Shown here: in pieces, positions 24,158 through 33,141 of the stretch
How the letters are laid out: each line of letters begins with the position of its first letter
Numbering within the stretch: the first letter of the stretch is position 1
Assembly (NCBI RefSeq): GCF_002007115.1
Contig: NZ_MVAD01000001.1
Location: 992,001-1,056,000, forward strand
Direction of reading: 5' to 3'
Length of the DNA: 64,000 nucleotides
Source: Massilia sp. KIM
Lineage (GTDB): Bacteria; Pseudomonadota; Gammaproteobacteria; Burkholderiales; Burkholderiaceae_D
Made by a program: the position numbers and the translations under genes
The notes under the pieces: generated by a model
Database searches by the model: none
The model's input: the letters and a program-made list of their open reading frames with translations, nothing else
Told to the model about the DNA's origin: nothing

Positions 24158-25144
24158 TCACAACCTGATCACCACCTTGCCCTGTGTGTGGCCCGCTTCG
24201 GCCTCGCGCAATGCGGCCGGCACCTCGTCGAGCGAAATGATGCGGGTGATCTGCGGATCGATGCGCCCCTGCGCCACCGCCTGCGCCAGGGTTTCGCCCG
24301 CGCGCGCGATCTCACGCAGATTCTCGGCGTCGCCGAACTGATAAGCGAAGGCCAGCGCCACGTCATGCAGCGAAATGGCCTTGCCCCAGGGCGGGAGGTC
24401 TTTTTCGCGTGGGCGCGCGACCACGCACACCAGCTCGCCATTGTGGCGGAGCAAAGGCAGCAGGGCCGTGGCCGATTCCGCCGACACCAGATCGATCACC
24501 GCATCCACCCCGCGGCCCTGGGTCAGGCGCAGGGTCTCGGCAAGGACGTCGGCCTTGCGGTAGTCGATCACCTCGTCGGCGCCCAATGTGCGGACGCGCT
24601 CCACCGAACGCGATGCGGTCGCGATCACGCGCGCGCGGGCCTGCCGGCACATCTGCACCGTAAAACCGCCGACGCCGCCGCCGGCTCCAGTGATCAGGAC
24701 CGTCAGGCCGGGCTGTTGCAGCTTCAGCTTCCGGTGCACCGCCTGCCAGGCCGTCAGCCCGGCGCAGGGCAGGGCCGCGGCCTGCTCGAAGGACAGCTCG
24801 TCCGGCAAACGGCTCAATACGCTCACATCGACGACGACGAACTCCGCATAGGCGCCCCAGCGGTAGAGATTGGTCACCGCCATCACGCGCTGCCCCGGCT
24901 GCCAGTCGCTCACCTCCGGGCCCACGGCCTCGATCTCGCCGGCTGCATCGATCCCCAGGATGTGGGGCATGGCCAAGTTCGACCCATCGCGGGCGAACTT
25001 GTAGTCGACCGGGTTGATGCTCGAGGCCCTCACCCGCAGGCGGACTTCACGCGCGCCCGGGAGGGGAATGGGAACGTTGGCCGGCGCCAGTGTGTAGTCC
25101 GGGCCCGCCTGAAGCAGAAGCAGGGCTTTCATTGTGCTGTTCAT
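24158..25144 (-). CDS. quinone oxidoreductase-like MDR enzyme
   Basis: 328 residues. Medium-chain dehydrogenase/reductase fold: N-terminal GroES-like domain (SINPVDYKFARDG), a central AALPCAGLTAWQAVH, and the NADPH-binding ITGAGGGVGGFTVQMCRQA at about 155. The structural and catalytic zinc cysteines of true alcohol dehydrogenases are missing, so a zinc-independent quinone or enone reductase is likely. Start ATG 25144 has GGAGG nine bases upstream; a second ATG four codons later is possible. It follows another MDR gene after 39 bases on the same strand. Confidence 0.85.
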   Translation of the reverse strand: MNSTMKALLLLQAGPDYTLAPANVPIPLPGAREVRLRVRASSINPVDYKFARDGSNLAMPHILGIDAAGEIEAVGPEVSDWQPGQRVMAVTNLYRWGAYAEFVVVDVSVLSRLPDELSFEQAAALPCAGLTAWQAVHRKLKLQQPGLTVLITGAGGGVGGFTVQMCRQARARVIATASRSVERVRTLGADEVIDYRKADVLAETLRLTQGRGVDAVIDLVSAESATALLPLLRHNGELVCVVARPREKDLPPWGKAISLHDVALAFAYQFGDAENLREIARAGETLAQAVAQGRIDPQITRIISLDEVPAALREAEAGHTQGKVVIRL

Positions 25145-25183
25145 ACGATGACACCTCCGGTATGCATGGCGCTCCCCGGCATC

Positions 25184-26194
25184 TCAAAAGCCGGACAGCA
25201 CGATCTTGCCGCGCGCCTTGCCGCTCTCGATCAAGGCATGGGCGCGGCGCAGATTGGCCGCGTTGATGACGCCGAAATGGTCCGCCAGCGTCGTGCGCAG
25301 CACGCCGGCGTCGACCAGCTCGGCGACGTGGACCAGGATGTTGTGCTGCTCGATCATGTCCGGGGTCTGGTACATCGAGCGCGTGTACATCAGCTCCCAG
25401 TGCAGCGAGATGCTCTTGGGCTTGAGGATAGGCACGTCGAGGGTCACCGGGTCGTCGATCAGCCCGAGCTTGCCCTGCGGCGCCAGCATCTCGGCGATGG
25501 CGACCAGGTGCTTGTCGGTGTGGGTCAGGCTGGCCACATAATCGACCTCGTCGAGGCCAAGATCGCGCAACTGCTCCGGCATCGGCCTGGTGTGGTCGAT
25601 CACATGGTGCGCGCCGACCTCGTGCACACACTTGCGTGTCTCCTGCCGCGATGCGGTGGCGACCACGGTCATGCCGGTCAATTGGCGCGCCAGCTGGATC
25701 ATGATCGAGCCGACCCCGCCGGCCCCGCCGATGATCAGGAGCGTGGCGATCGGGTTCCTGCCTTCGCGCACCTGCAAGCGGTCGAAGAGCAGCTCCCATG
25801 CCGTGAGCGAGGTCAGCGGCAACGCGGCCGCTTCCTCGAAACTGAGGCGCGTGGACATCGGGCCGACAATGCGCTCGTCGACCAGGTGCAGCTCGCAGTT
25901 GGTGCCGGCCCGCAGCAGCGATCCGGCGTACATGACGCGATCGCCCGGCTTGAACAGGGTGACCTTGTCGCCCACGGCGCGCACCACGCCGGACGCATCC
26001 CAGCCTAGCACCTTCGGGGTCGCCGGGGGCGGCAGCACGCCGCCACGGATCTTGGTGTCGACCGGGTTCACCGAGACAGCATGCACCTCCACCAGCAGGT
26101 CGTGTCCGGCAGGCTCGGGATCGGGCAGGGTGGTATCGGTCAGGGCCTCCGGCGCATCCAGCGCGACCGACTCGTTATAGACGACAGCTTTCAT
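25184..26194 (-). CDS. zinc-binding alcohol dehydrogenase family protein (MDR)
   Basis: 336 residues from ATG 26194, chosen because GGAG lies six bases upstream; ATG at 26206 has none. MDR fold with SVNPVDTKIRGGVLPPPATP, LGWDASGVVRAVG, PLTSLTAWELLFDRL and LLIIGGAGGVGSIMIQLARQL. It resembles the adh_fam_1 group (TIGR02817) of NADP-dependent oxidoreductases that lack catalytic zinc ligands despite their name. It is the first gene of the leftward trio. A LysR-type regulator remnant lies upstream. The substrate is unknown; reductive detoxification of quinones or aldehydes is the usual guess. Confidence 0.85.
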   Translation of the reverse strand: MKAVVYNESVALDAPEALTDTTLPDPEPAGHDLLVEVHAVSVNPVDTKIRGGVLPPPATPKVLGWDASGVVRAVGDKVTLFKPGDRVMYAGSLLRAGTNCELHLVDERIVGPMSTRLSFEEAAALPLTSLTAWELLFDRLQVREGRNPIATLLIIGGAGGVGSIMIQLARQLTGMTVVATASRQETRKCVHEVGAHHVIDHTRPMPEQLRDLGLDEVDYVASLTHTDKHLVAIAEMLAPQGKLGLIDDPVTLDVPILKPKSISLHWELMYTRSMYQTPDMIEQHNILVHVAELVDAGVLRTTLADHFGVINAANLRRAHALIESGKARGKIVLSGF

Positions 26195-26289
26195 GGGGCG
26201 CTCCATTTCATGGACAGTGTCAGTGGGAGTCGGTAGACGACGTGCGACGTCACACGATCATACTGCGCGCGCGCTTGCAGAGCGGGATC

Positions 26290-26700
26290 CTAAGGTGCGC
26301 GCGACACGGGCACAGCGGTGGATAGCGGCGCCGCGCCGCTCGAGGACGCCAGGGGTCGTGGAGGGCGAGTCGGCCGGCTTCGTTCGCGTGAGTCGACCTC
26401 GAACTTGGGCCTGAGTTCGATGTTCTCGTCCTCGGGGAGGCTGGCGATTCTGCTGCGCAGGCGATGACCCCGGATAGGCAGGACGGGCGGCTGGCCGAAC
26501 GATATTCGCTGGCCCAGGGCGAGGTCCTGCGCCAGCTCGGCGGCGTAGGCCGGGCCGGTGGTCAAGACCATCTCTTCGTCGAAGATGCGCTCGAATTCCA
26601 GCGCCAGCGCACGGAGTGGCTTGTTGACGATAGCCGCGTCGAGACGTCCGCCCGCCACCCATTCGATCAGCGCACCCCATGCTACCCGACGCAGCCGGCG
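26290..26700 (-). pseudogene. LysR-type regulator, effector-domain remnant
   Basis: Minus-strand frame reading ALIEWVAGGRLDAAIV, then LEFERIFDEEMVLTTGPAYA and EDENIELRPKFEVDS, matching the effector-binding domain of LysR-type regulators (the part around residues 170-250). The N-terminal winged-helix domain and the usual start are absent, and the tail after EVDSRER has become Pro/Arg-rich and unrelated. It is a truncated leftover, possibly the former regulator of the MDR genes beside it. Confidence 0.6.
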
Positions 26701-26803
26701 TCATGAGCGCAAGTTGCTTGATCCGGCGTGTTGCCATCATGGAAAAAAATCAGTAGCATGCCGATGGCTTGTGCAGCAATGCACGCCAATGGTAGAGGTC
26801 AGC

Positions 26804-28381
26804 GTGGCTTTCGATTTTTTCCGCAAAGTTTCCCAGGCACCGACGAACCCCAAGGCGACGGTGAAACCGCGCGAGTTCGACGTGGCGGACTTGTATCGCG
26901 GGCCGGTATCCGGCGCCGGCGAGCTTGATCCGGTCGACACCCGGCTCGACGAGAAGCTGCGGCAGGCCTACTTCTGGATCGTCAACAAGGCGATCATCAG
27001 TCCGCATTACGACATCGAGTACAACGACGGCCCCCCGCAACGCTATACCGTCGGCGACAGCAAGCGCGTGCTCACGCTGCCTTCCGGGCAGAGCTATTCC
27101 AGCTATGTGCTGCTGCCGCTGCTGACCTTCGCGACGCGTCGCAAATGCCTGTTCGTCGGCGGGCCGGGGCGCGGAAAGACCGCCAGCGCAATCCTGATGG
27201 GCGTGCTCGCCGGCGCCAGCGTGCGCGAGGTGCGGCGCGCAATGCAGCATGGGCACCCGCAGATGACGATTGCGGACCTGCTGGGCAACCCGCTCCCGTC
27301 GGACCTGATCAATGCGAAGGACATGACCGAGATCCGCATCGCGTGGCGCTCATGGCTGTCGATGCGGGTCAAGATCGTCGACGAGTACAACCGGATCCCC
27401 ACCCGCACCCAGAGCGCGCTGCTGACCGTGATGGGCGATAACTATGCGGAAGTGCTCAACCAGGTCTTCGAGTGCCCGGAATCCGCGTGGTTCCTGACCG
27501 CCAACGACGAGCAGGGCGGCGGGACCTACCAGGTCATCGAGGCCTTGCGCGACCGGATCGACGTCATCGTCCAGGCGCTGGCCTTCAATCCGCGCTTCCT
27601 GGAGGAGCTGCTGGTGCGGATCGAGGAGGAGGTCCGCCCCGAAGAACTGGTCCCGCCCGAGCTGATCTTCACCGCCGACGAGATCGATGCGATGGGCAAG
27701 GAGATTCGCGCCGTCGAGATCCCGGAGGGCGTGAGACGCCGGATCGAGTTCTTCGCAAGCCAGTTCGAACTGGCCGAAACGGCTGGCGGGCAGTTCGAGT
27801 ACATGACTAAGGATACCGCCCGCCTGTCGGGCCTTGCCTGGCACGAACTGGCGGCGGCCGACAATGGGCGTGACCGCATGAAGGACCTGGGATGCCAGAC
27901 CGTCAACGGCCTGTCGGTGCGCAATCTGATGACGCTGCTGCTGTTCGCAAAGGCGCTGGCCTACTTCCGTGGGAACGTCCAGGTGGAGCTGGAAGACGTG
28001 CGCCAGGTATTGCCCTTCGTGCTGCACGACAAACTGCAGCCCGACTCGGACGCCCAGTTCTTCGCACTTCCCGAGCATGCCCACTATCGCAGCGACCGGG
28101 TGAGCTGGCTGCGTCACCTGTTCGACCTGGCGAATGACGAGTACCTGCGCCTGGACCTCGACCGCACGGACGCCGTCGGCGAGCTGGCGAAGCAGTTCGC
28201 CCTCGGGCTGGATGGAGTGGGCGAACGCGACACGCGTGCGCGACTGGCCCGCATCGAGAAGCTGATCGGTGAGCTGGTCCGGGGCCGCAAGCTGTATGGA
28301 CACCTCTACGATGACCTGCTGAAGCTGAAGTACCTGCACCAGCGCTACACCAACTACCTCGCCTGGCTGCGCGCGCAATAG
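26804..28381 (+). CDS. MoxR-type AAA+ ATPase
   Basis: 525 residues from GTG 26804, preferred because AGAGG lies six bases before it; an ATG at 26789 is the alternative. The ATPase has Walker A GGPGRGKT (119-126), Walker B IVDEYNRI (191-198), sensor-1 WFLTANDEQ and an arginine-containing EALRDRID. The C-terminal part is longer than in plain MoxR proteins. MoxR ATPases act as chaperones that activate metal-dependent or VWA-linked partners. It heads an operon of six genes; the next starts two bases after its stop. The VWA partner is two genes downstream. Confidence 0.85.
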   Translation: MAFDFFRKVSQAPTNPKATVKPREFDVADLYRGPVSGAGELDPVDTRLDEKLRQAYFWIVNKAIISPHYDIEYNDGPPQRYTVGDSKRVLTLPSGQSYSSYVLLPLLTFATRRKCLFVGGPGRGKTASAILMGVLAGASVREVRRAMQHGHPQMTIADLLGNPLPSDLINAKDMTEIRIAWRSWLSMRVKIVDEYNRIPTRTQSALLTVMGDNYAEVLNQVFECPESAWFLTANDEQGGGTYQVIEALRDRIDVIVQALAFNPRFLEELLVRIEEEVRPEELVPPELIFTADEIDAMGKEIRAVEIPEGVRRRIEFFASQFELAETAGGQFEYMTKDTARLSGLAWHELAAADNGRDRMKDLGCQTVNGLSVRNLMTLLLFAKALAYFRGNVQVELEDVRQVLPFVLHDKLQPDSDAQFFALPEHAHYRSDRVSWLRHLFDLANDEYLRLDLDRTDAVGELAKQFALGLDGVGERDTRARLARIEKLIGELVRGRKLYGHLYDDLLKLKYLHQRYTNYLAWLRAQ

Positions 28382-28383
28382 CG

Positions 28384-29382
28384 ATGATTTCACGAGCATA
28401 CGCCGATGTGCTGGCGGCAAACCGCGGCAGCTTCAATCAGCGCGTCCGGGAAGCGCAGCGAATCTTTCCCGCCTTCCGGACCGATGCTTTCCTGCAATTC
28501 CTGGAAGAGGCGGTCGACAGCGTTGCCGTCGCCGTCGAGCAGGTCGACCGTGCGCGCCTGCCGGCGACCGTGCTGGCCGCATACGAGGTGGGGCTGGAGC
28601 TGGCTGGCCGTTCGCTGGTCGGTCCATCCGCACGGACCCGGACCCTGGTCGAGGCCTGGCGCGGCCTGTTTCCATTCCTGGCGGGCCTGATCGCGGCGCA
28701 GCCGGCGCAGGTATTCGCGATGCTCAGCAACGCGATCGTTCACCTGGAAGGGATCCCCGGCGCAAGGATAGCCCAGTGGACCGAGGAACTGGCCGCGATC
28801 GCGCCACGCCTCCAATCGGTGGAGCAGCTGCGCGTCGCCGGGCAGGTTCTGGCCTGGCGCGCCGGCGCCGCGCACTTCCGCGCCGGCGCCTTCGCGTCCG
28901 CGGCAGCCTTGCCGGAAGACCTCGCGCTGCGGGCCTTCGGCGCCGTGGGCTGGAGCTCGTGGCAGGCGTTCATGTCCGATGCCGCGCATGATCCGTGGTG
29001 GGGCGGCAAGGACCGGTATGCGCTGCGGGAACGCCACGTGGGCGGCTTCACCGGTTTTGGCGGGCAGTTCGCCACGCCGCCGGAAGTGCGCCCCGCAGGC
29101 GAAAGCTTCTTCGTGAGGTCGGGCGACCGCCACTTCCTGCTCATCGCCGACGCCTACGGGGCCGTCCTGCACCCTGCAGGCGCCGAAGAATTCGCGCGCG
29201 CGGATTCGGCGCAGCGCCCTGTCGATCACAGGCTGGATGACGGCGTGCTGGTGCTGGGATGCCGGCGAATCGCGCTCGATGTGCCGGAGCAGGGTCTGGC
29301 GGTGTGCGCCACCGCCGCGACGATCGCCGTCACCTCGCCGTACACGCACGCGATCCGCCTGCTGGCCCGGAGCGAACGATGA
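28384..29382 (+). CDS. unknown protein of MoxR-VWA operon
   Basis: 332 residues, start ATG two bases after the ATPase stop. I do not recognise a family. The N-terminal 190 residues look all-helical (SFNQRVREAQRIF, FLQFLEEAVDSVAVAVEQ). Then comes a Trp/Gly-rich segment DPWWGGKDRYALRERH and VGGFTGFGGQF (about 200-240), followed by a beta-rich tail. No membrane segment is evident. Its last bases overlap the VWA gene (ATGA), so it is made in step with it. By position it could be an adaptor or substrate of the MoxR-VWA machine. Confidence 0.7.
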   Translation: MISRAYADVLAANRGSFNQRVREAQRIFPAFRTDAFLQFLEEAVDSVAVAVEQVDRARLPATVLAAYEVGLELAGRSLVGPSARTRTLVEAWRGLFPFLAGLIAAQPAQVFAMLSNAIVHLEGIPGARIAQWTEELAAIAPRLQSVEQLRVAGQVLAWRAGAAHFRAGAFASAAALPEDLALRAFGAVGWSSWQAFMSDAAHDPWWGGKDRYALRERHVGGFTGFGGQFATPPEVRPAGESFFVRSGDRHFLLIADAYGAVLHPAGAEEFARADSAQRPVDHRLDDGVLVLGCRRIALDVPEQGLAVCATAATIAVTSPYTHAIRLLARSER

Positions 29383-31202
29383 GTCTTGACGCGCGTTCTC
29401 CGGGCGCCGAGGCGCTGATGCAGAGCTGGCGTGCCGCCTGGCCCCGTGCCCTCGATGCCTGGAGCCGCTACACGCGCCTGCACGATGCGCGTCTTTGCCG
29501 CAGTTCCCTCGAAGCGGCGCGGGAGGGCTTGAGCGGCAGCTTCGCCATGATCCGACTGCTCGACCAGACCGTGGTGATCGACCTGGAAGCGGTCGCCGCC
29601 CACGGCCTGCACGACCATGCCGTGGAAATCCTCGCGCACGAGATCGGACATCATGTCCTGGCGCCCGCCAACGCCACCGATCACCTGCGCATGCTGGCGC
29701 GGATGCGGCGCGCGTTGCCGACGATCGAGGCGCAGGCGCCGATGCTCGCCAACCTGTACACCGACCTGCTCATCAATGACCGTCTGCAGCGCCAGTCAGG
29801 GCTGCGCATGGCGGATATCTACCTCGCCCTGGAACGCGGGCGGCAGGGGCGGGCAGGGCAAGCGCCTGCGAGCGCGGTCTGGACGCTCTACATGCGCATG
29901 TATGAGCACCTGTGGAAGCTCGACAGAGGCTGCCTGGCAGGCCGCGCCATCACCGATGCGATCGATACCGACGCCTGGCTCGGCGCACGGCTGATCCGCT
30001 CGTACGCGAACGACTGGATGACCGGGGCTCCACGCTTTGCCACGTTGGTGCTGCCCTACCTGCTGGACGATGCGAGCGCGCTGGACGCGCTGTCCATGCT
30101 CCACGACACCGGGACTGCGGCGGCGGGATGCACCCCCGGCGCCGTGCACCAGATCGACCCGGACGAACTCGACCCCGTACCGCACCCGGTCCACGATCCG
30201 CGGGTCACCGGGGAGGATGCTGCGGCCCCGGCCCCCGGGCCAGGGCACCCGGCGCAGCCGGTCGGACAGGCCCGTGAACCCTTCGAGTATGGCGAGATCC
30301 TGAAGGCCGCCGGGATCGCCCTCGACGACCACGAGATCGCGGTGCGCTACTACCGCGAGCGCGCGTTGCCGCATCTGGTGCCATTGCGGGCGAAGGCCAC
30401 GGCGCGCGAACTCGAACCGCAACCGGCAGGTGTCGAACCCTGGGAGCTCGGCCAGCCGCTCGAGGACATCGACTGGCTGCACAGCCTGGCCTTGAGCCCG
30501 CGGCCCGTGCCGGGCCTCACCACGGTCCGTCGCCAGTTCGAGCACGACGCCAGCCGCGAGCGCCAACCGGTGCCGGTCGATCTCGACATCTATGTCGACA
30601 GTTCCGGCTCGATGCCGAACCCGCAGCAGCGGGTGTCCTACCTGGCACTGGCCGGCGCCATCATCGCCCTGTCCGCCCTGCGGGCAGGCGCGGCGGTGCA
30701 GGCGACGCTATGGAGCGGCAAACGCCAGGTCCTGGGGACGAAGGGCTTCGTGAATCACGGCGACGACATCCTGCGTGTGCTGACCGGATTCTTCGGCGGC
30801 GCGACCTGCTTTCCCATCCACCGGCTGCGCGACACCTATCGGGAGGGGCTGGTCCTGCGCCGACCGGTGCATATCCTGATGATTTCGGACGATGGCATCA
30901 CCACCATGTTCGGGCAGGATGAGCGGGGCAATAGCGGTTGGGACGTCGCTGCCCGGGCCTTGCGCATCGGCGCGGCGGGCGGCACGATGGCCCTGAACCT
31001 GCGCGAAGACTGGGCCTCTGCAGGGAATCCAAGCCGCGGTTCTCCGACGCGCGATTTGCTGCGCGCCAGGGACGAACAGGGCTGGGACATCCACGCGGTG
31101 GCCGACATGGCGCAACTGATCACGTTCGCGCGCGCCTTCAGCCGGCGTCACTATGGGCGCCCGGCGCCGCAAGCTGCAGCCGAACACGGAAAGCGATCAT
31201 GA
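29379..31202 (+). CDS. metallopeptidase-like / VWA-domain protein
   Basis: 607 residues from ATG 29379 (ATGA overlap). The N-terminal part holds a zinc-protease motif HEIGHH (87-92) with a further acidic stretch LYTDLLINDRL (127-136). A Pro/Asp-rich linker covers about 255-300. The C-terminal 210 residues form a von Willebrand A domain with MIDAS DSSGSM (407-412) and SDDGITTMFG near the end. This resembles DUF2201-type proteins that pair a putative metallopeptidase with a VWA domain and partner MoxR ATPases. It may be a protease activated by the upstream ATPase; target unknown. Confidence 0.8.
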   Translation: MSLDARSPGAEALMQSWRAAWPRALDAWSRYTRLHDARLCRSSLEAAREGLSGSFAMIRLLDQTVVIDLEAVAAHGLHDHAVEILAHEIGHHVLAPANATDHLRMLARMRRALPTIEAQAPMLANLYTDLLINDRLQRQSGLRMADIYLALERGRQGRAGQAPASAVWTLYMRMYEHLWKLDRGCLAGRAITDAIDTDAWLGARLIRSYANDWMTGAPRFATLVLPYLLDDASALDALSMLHDTGTAAAGCTPGAVHQIDPDELDPVPHPVHDPRVTGEDAAAPAPGPGHPAQPVGQAREPFEYGEILKAAGIALDDHEIAVRYYRERALPHLVPLRAKATARELEPQPAGVEPWELGQPLEDIDWLHSLALSPRPVPGLTTVRRQFEHDASRERQPVPVDLDIYVDSSGSMPNPQQRVSYLALAGAIIALSALRAGAAVQATLWSGKRQVLGTKGFVNHGDDILRVLTGFFGGATCFPIHRLRDTYREGLVLRRPVHILMISDDGITTMFGQDERGNSGWDVAARALRIGAAGGTMALNLREDWASAGNPSRGSPTRDLLRARDEQGWDIHAVADMAQLITFARAFSRRHYGRPAPQAAAEHGKRS

Positions 31203-31783
31203 ACCAGCCCGGACCGGACCTCGAAACGCTCACTCGCCGGCTGGCCGATACGCCGGTGGACTTCCTGGACGAGCCCCGCGTCGCGGCCAGCGGCCGGGTC
31301 GCGGTGCCGGCCCTCGTCAATGACCTGGCGCGCATGCATGGCGGTCGTGCCCAGCGCGAAGCGCTTGCCGGATTCGAAGGCCAGAGCGCACGCGGCGACA
31401 GGAACCGGCTCGCGGTGGCCATGATCGGCGCGTGGCTGCTGGCCGATCCGTGGTTCCTGGCGCAGCGCCTTGACGTGGCGGCGCTGGTGGAGACCCTTGC
31501 GCAGCTGTCGGCGGAACTGGCCGCCGTGACCCCTGCCCACCGTTTCGCATCGGATCCCGAGCGGCGCGAGGAGTTCGCGCGCGCGATGCTGGCCAGGCTC
31601 GGCTACAGCCCGGCCGGGGAAACCGATGCCCAGGCCACCGACCGCCTGGCGGCGATCAGTGCGAGCGAGCGGCGCCGCCTGCTGGAGGCCAGCAGGGCCG
31701 CGGAGCAGCGGGCACGCGAGATCCGCGAGGCCCTGGCCCGCAAGCTTGCCGAGGAATCCGCCGACAAGTGGACGCGCGAATGA
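31199..31783 (+). CDS. unknown helical protein of MoxR-VWA operon
   Basis: 194 residues, start ATG 31199 overlapping the VWA stop (ATGA). Rich in Ala, Arg, Leu and Glu and predicted helical throughout. The C-terminal 40 residues (LEASRAAEQRAREIREALAR) look like a single long helix or coiled coil. No catalytic motif is visible. It overlaps the ligase-like gene by four bases at its end. Probably a structural or adaptor subunit. Confidence 0.7.
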   Translation: MNQPGPDLETLTRRLADTPVDFLDEPRVAASGRVAVPALVNDLARMHGGRAQREALAGFEGQSARGDRNRLAVAMIGAWLLADPWFLAQRLDVAALVETLAQLSAELAAVTPAHRFASDPERREEFARAMLARLGYSPAGETDAQATDRLAAISASERRRLLEASRAAEQRAREIREALARKLAEESADKWTRE

Positions 31784-33141
31784 AAGCGGCCAGCTGCGAC
31801 GGCGATCCGCTTCACCGCGAACGCTTCCCCACGCTGACGCCCGACGGCCAGGGCATGCTGGACTTCATGCTCGGTCATCCGTGCGCGCCGGTGTACCGCA
31901 ACAAGAGCGGTAACCGCCTGCTGGCGCACGAGGTCGAAGCGCTGCGCGCCTACGAAGGCGAAGTCGCGGCCGCCCCGGTGGGCTGGCTGCCGGGCAGGGC
32001 GCCGGCCTGGGTTCCGGGCTTCATCGAGGAGGTGTTCGCGCAGGTCCCGCATTACCGTGCGCTCGGTTCGCCGCCGCGCTCCCTGGAGGACGTGGCGCCT
32101 GTCGGTCGTGCCGATTTCGCGGCCGGCATCGCGCATTTCGTGCCGGACGACGTGCCGCTCGAGCGCATGATCCATTTCCGCACCACCGGCACCACCGGTC
32201 ATCCCTTGCTCCTGCCGTCCCATCCTGTCGTGGCGGGGCGTTACGCGGCCTTCCACAAGCGCGCCCTGCGCCGTGCCGGCATCGCGCCCGCGCATGGGCG
32301 CGGACAAGTCGGCGTCGTCCTGCTTGGTTACCAGCGGCAGTGCTTCACCTATGTGTCGGTGACGCCGACCATGAACGAGGCGGGGCTGGCCAAACTGAAT
32401 CTTCACCCTGACGACTGGCGCGATCCGGATGACCGCGCCCGCTACCTCGACGCACTGGCGCCGGAGATCGTCTCCGGCGACCCGATATCCTTCGCGGAAT
32501 ACCTCAAGCTGCCGGTAACCCACGCGCCGCGGGCCTTGATCTCGGTGGCCATGACTTTGCTGCCGGGCTTGCGCCAGCGTCTCGAGCAGCGCTTCGGCTG
32601 CCCCGTGCTGGACATCTATTCGCTCAACGAGGTGGGCCCTGTCGGGGTGTTCGACCCGGGTCTGGGCGGACACCTGCTGCTGCAGCCCAGGCTCTACGTC
32701 GAGATCCTGGACCACGCCGGACGACCTGTCCCGGCCGGTGCAAGAGGCGAGATTGCCGTCACCGGCGGCTTCAATTTCTGCCTGCCCCTGCTGCGCTACC
32801 GCACCGGCGATCATGCGTCGCTGGGGTTCTCTGACGAAGGTCCGGTGCTGCTCGGTTTGTCCGGACGCCGGCCGGTGCGCTATCTGGCGCGCGGCGCCTG
32901 GATCAACAACATCGACGTCACGCACGCGCTCCTGCCGTTCCCGATCTCCCATTTCAATGTGCACCAACGCGCGGACGCCAGCGTGGTGCTGCGCCTGGCG
33001 CCGGCTGCGATGGCGCATGCCGGCGCCGCCGTGACCGCGCTGGAGCGCCTGTTCGGCCCGCACAGCCTCACGGTAGAACCCTTGCATGCGGAGGGCAAGA
33101 CCCTGCAGTACACGTCCGACCTGGAAGGAGCCCACTCGTGA
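31780..33141 (+). CDS. PaaK-like adenylate-forming enzyme
   Basis: 453 residues from ATG 31780 (overlaps previous stop). ANL-superfamily signatures are present: A3 TTGTTGHP (135-142), A5-like IYSLNEVGPVG and A7 LRYRTGD. The size and motif style recall phenylacetate-CoA ligase and related acid-activating enzymes. The C-terminal lobe looks short and I see no clear A10 lysine, so it may adenylate without forming a CoA thioester. Its place between a MoxR-VWA module and a NadR-like enzyme is unusual. It might activate a small acid or modify another operon product; that is conjecture. Confidence 0.75.
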   Translation: MKAASCDGDPLHRERFPTLTPDGQGMLDFMLGHPCAPVYRNKSGNRLLAHEVEALRAYEGEVAAAPVGWLPGRAPAWVPGFIEEVFAQVPHYRALGSPPRSLEDVAPVGRADFAAGIAHFVPDDVPLERMIHFRTTGTTGHPLLLPSHPVVAGRYAAFHKRALRRAGIAPAHGRGQVGVVLLGYQRQCFTYVSVTPTMNEAGLAKLNLHPDDWRDPDDRARYLDALAPEIVSGDPISFAEYLKLPVTHAPRALISVAMTLLPGLRQRLEQRFGCPVLDIYSLNEVGPVGVFDPGLGGHLLLQPRLYVEILDHAGRPVPAGARGEIAVTGGFNFCLPLLRYRTGDHASLGFSDEGPVLLGLSGRRPVRYLARGAWINNIDVTHALLPFPISHFNVHQRADASVVLRLAPAAMAHAGAAVTALERLFGPHSLTVEPLHAEGKTLQYTSDLEGAHS

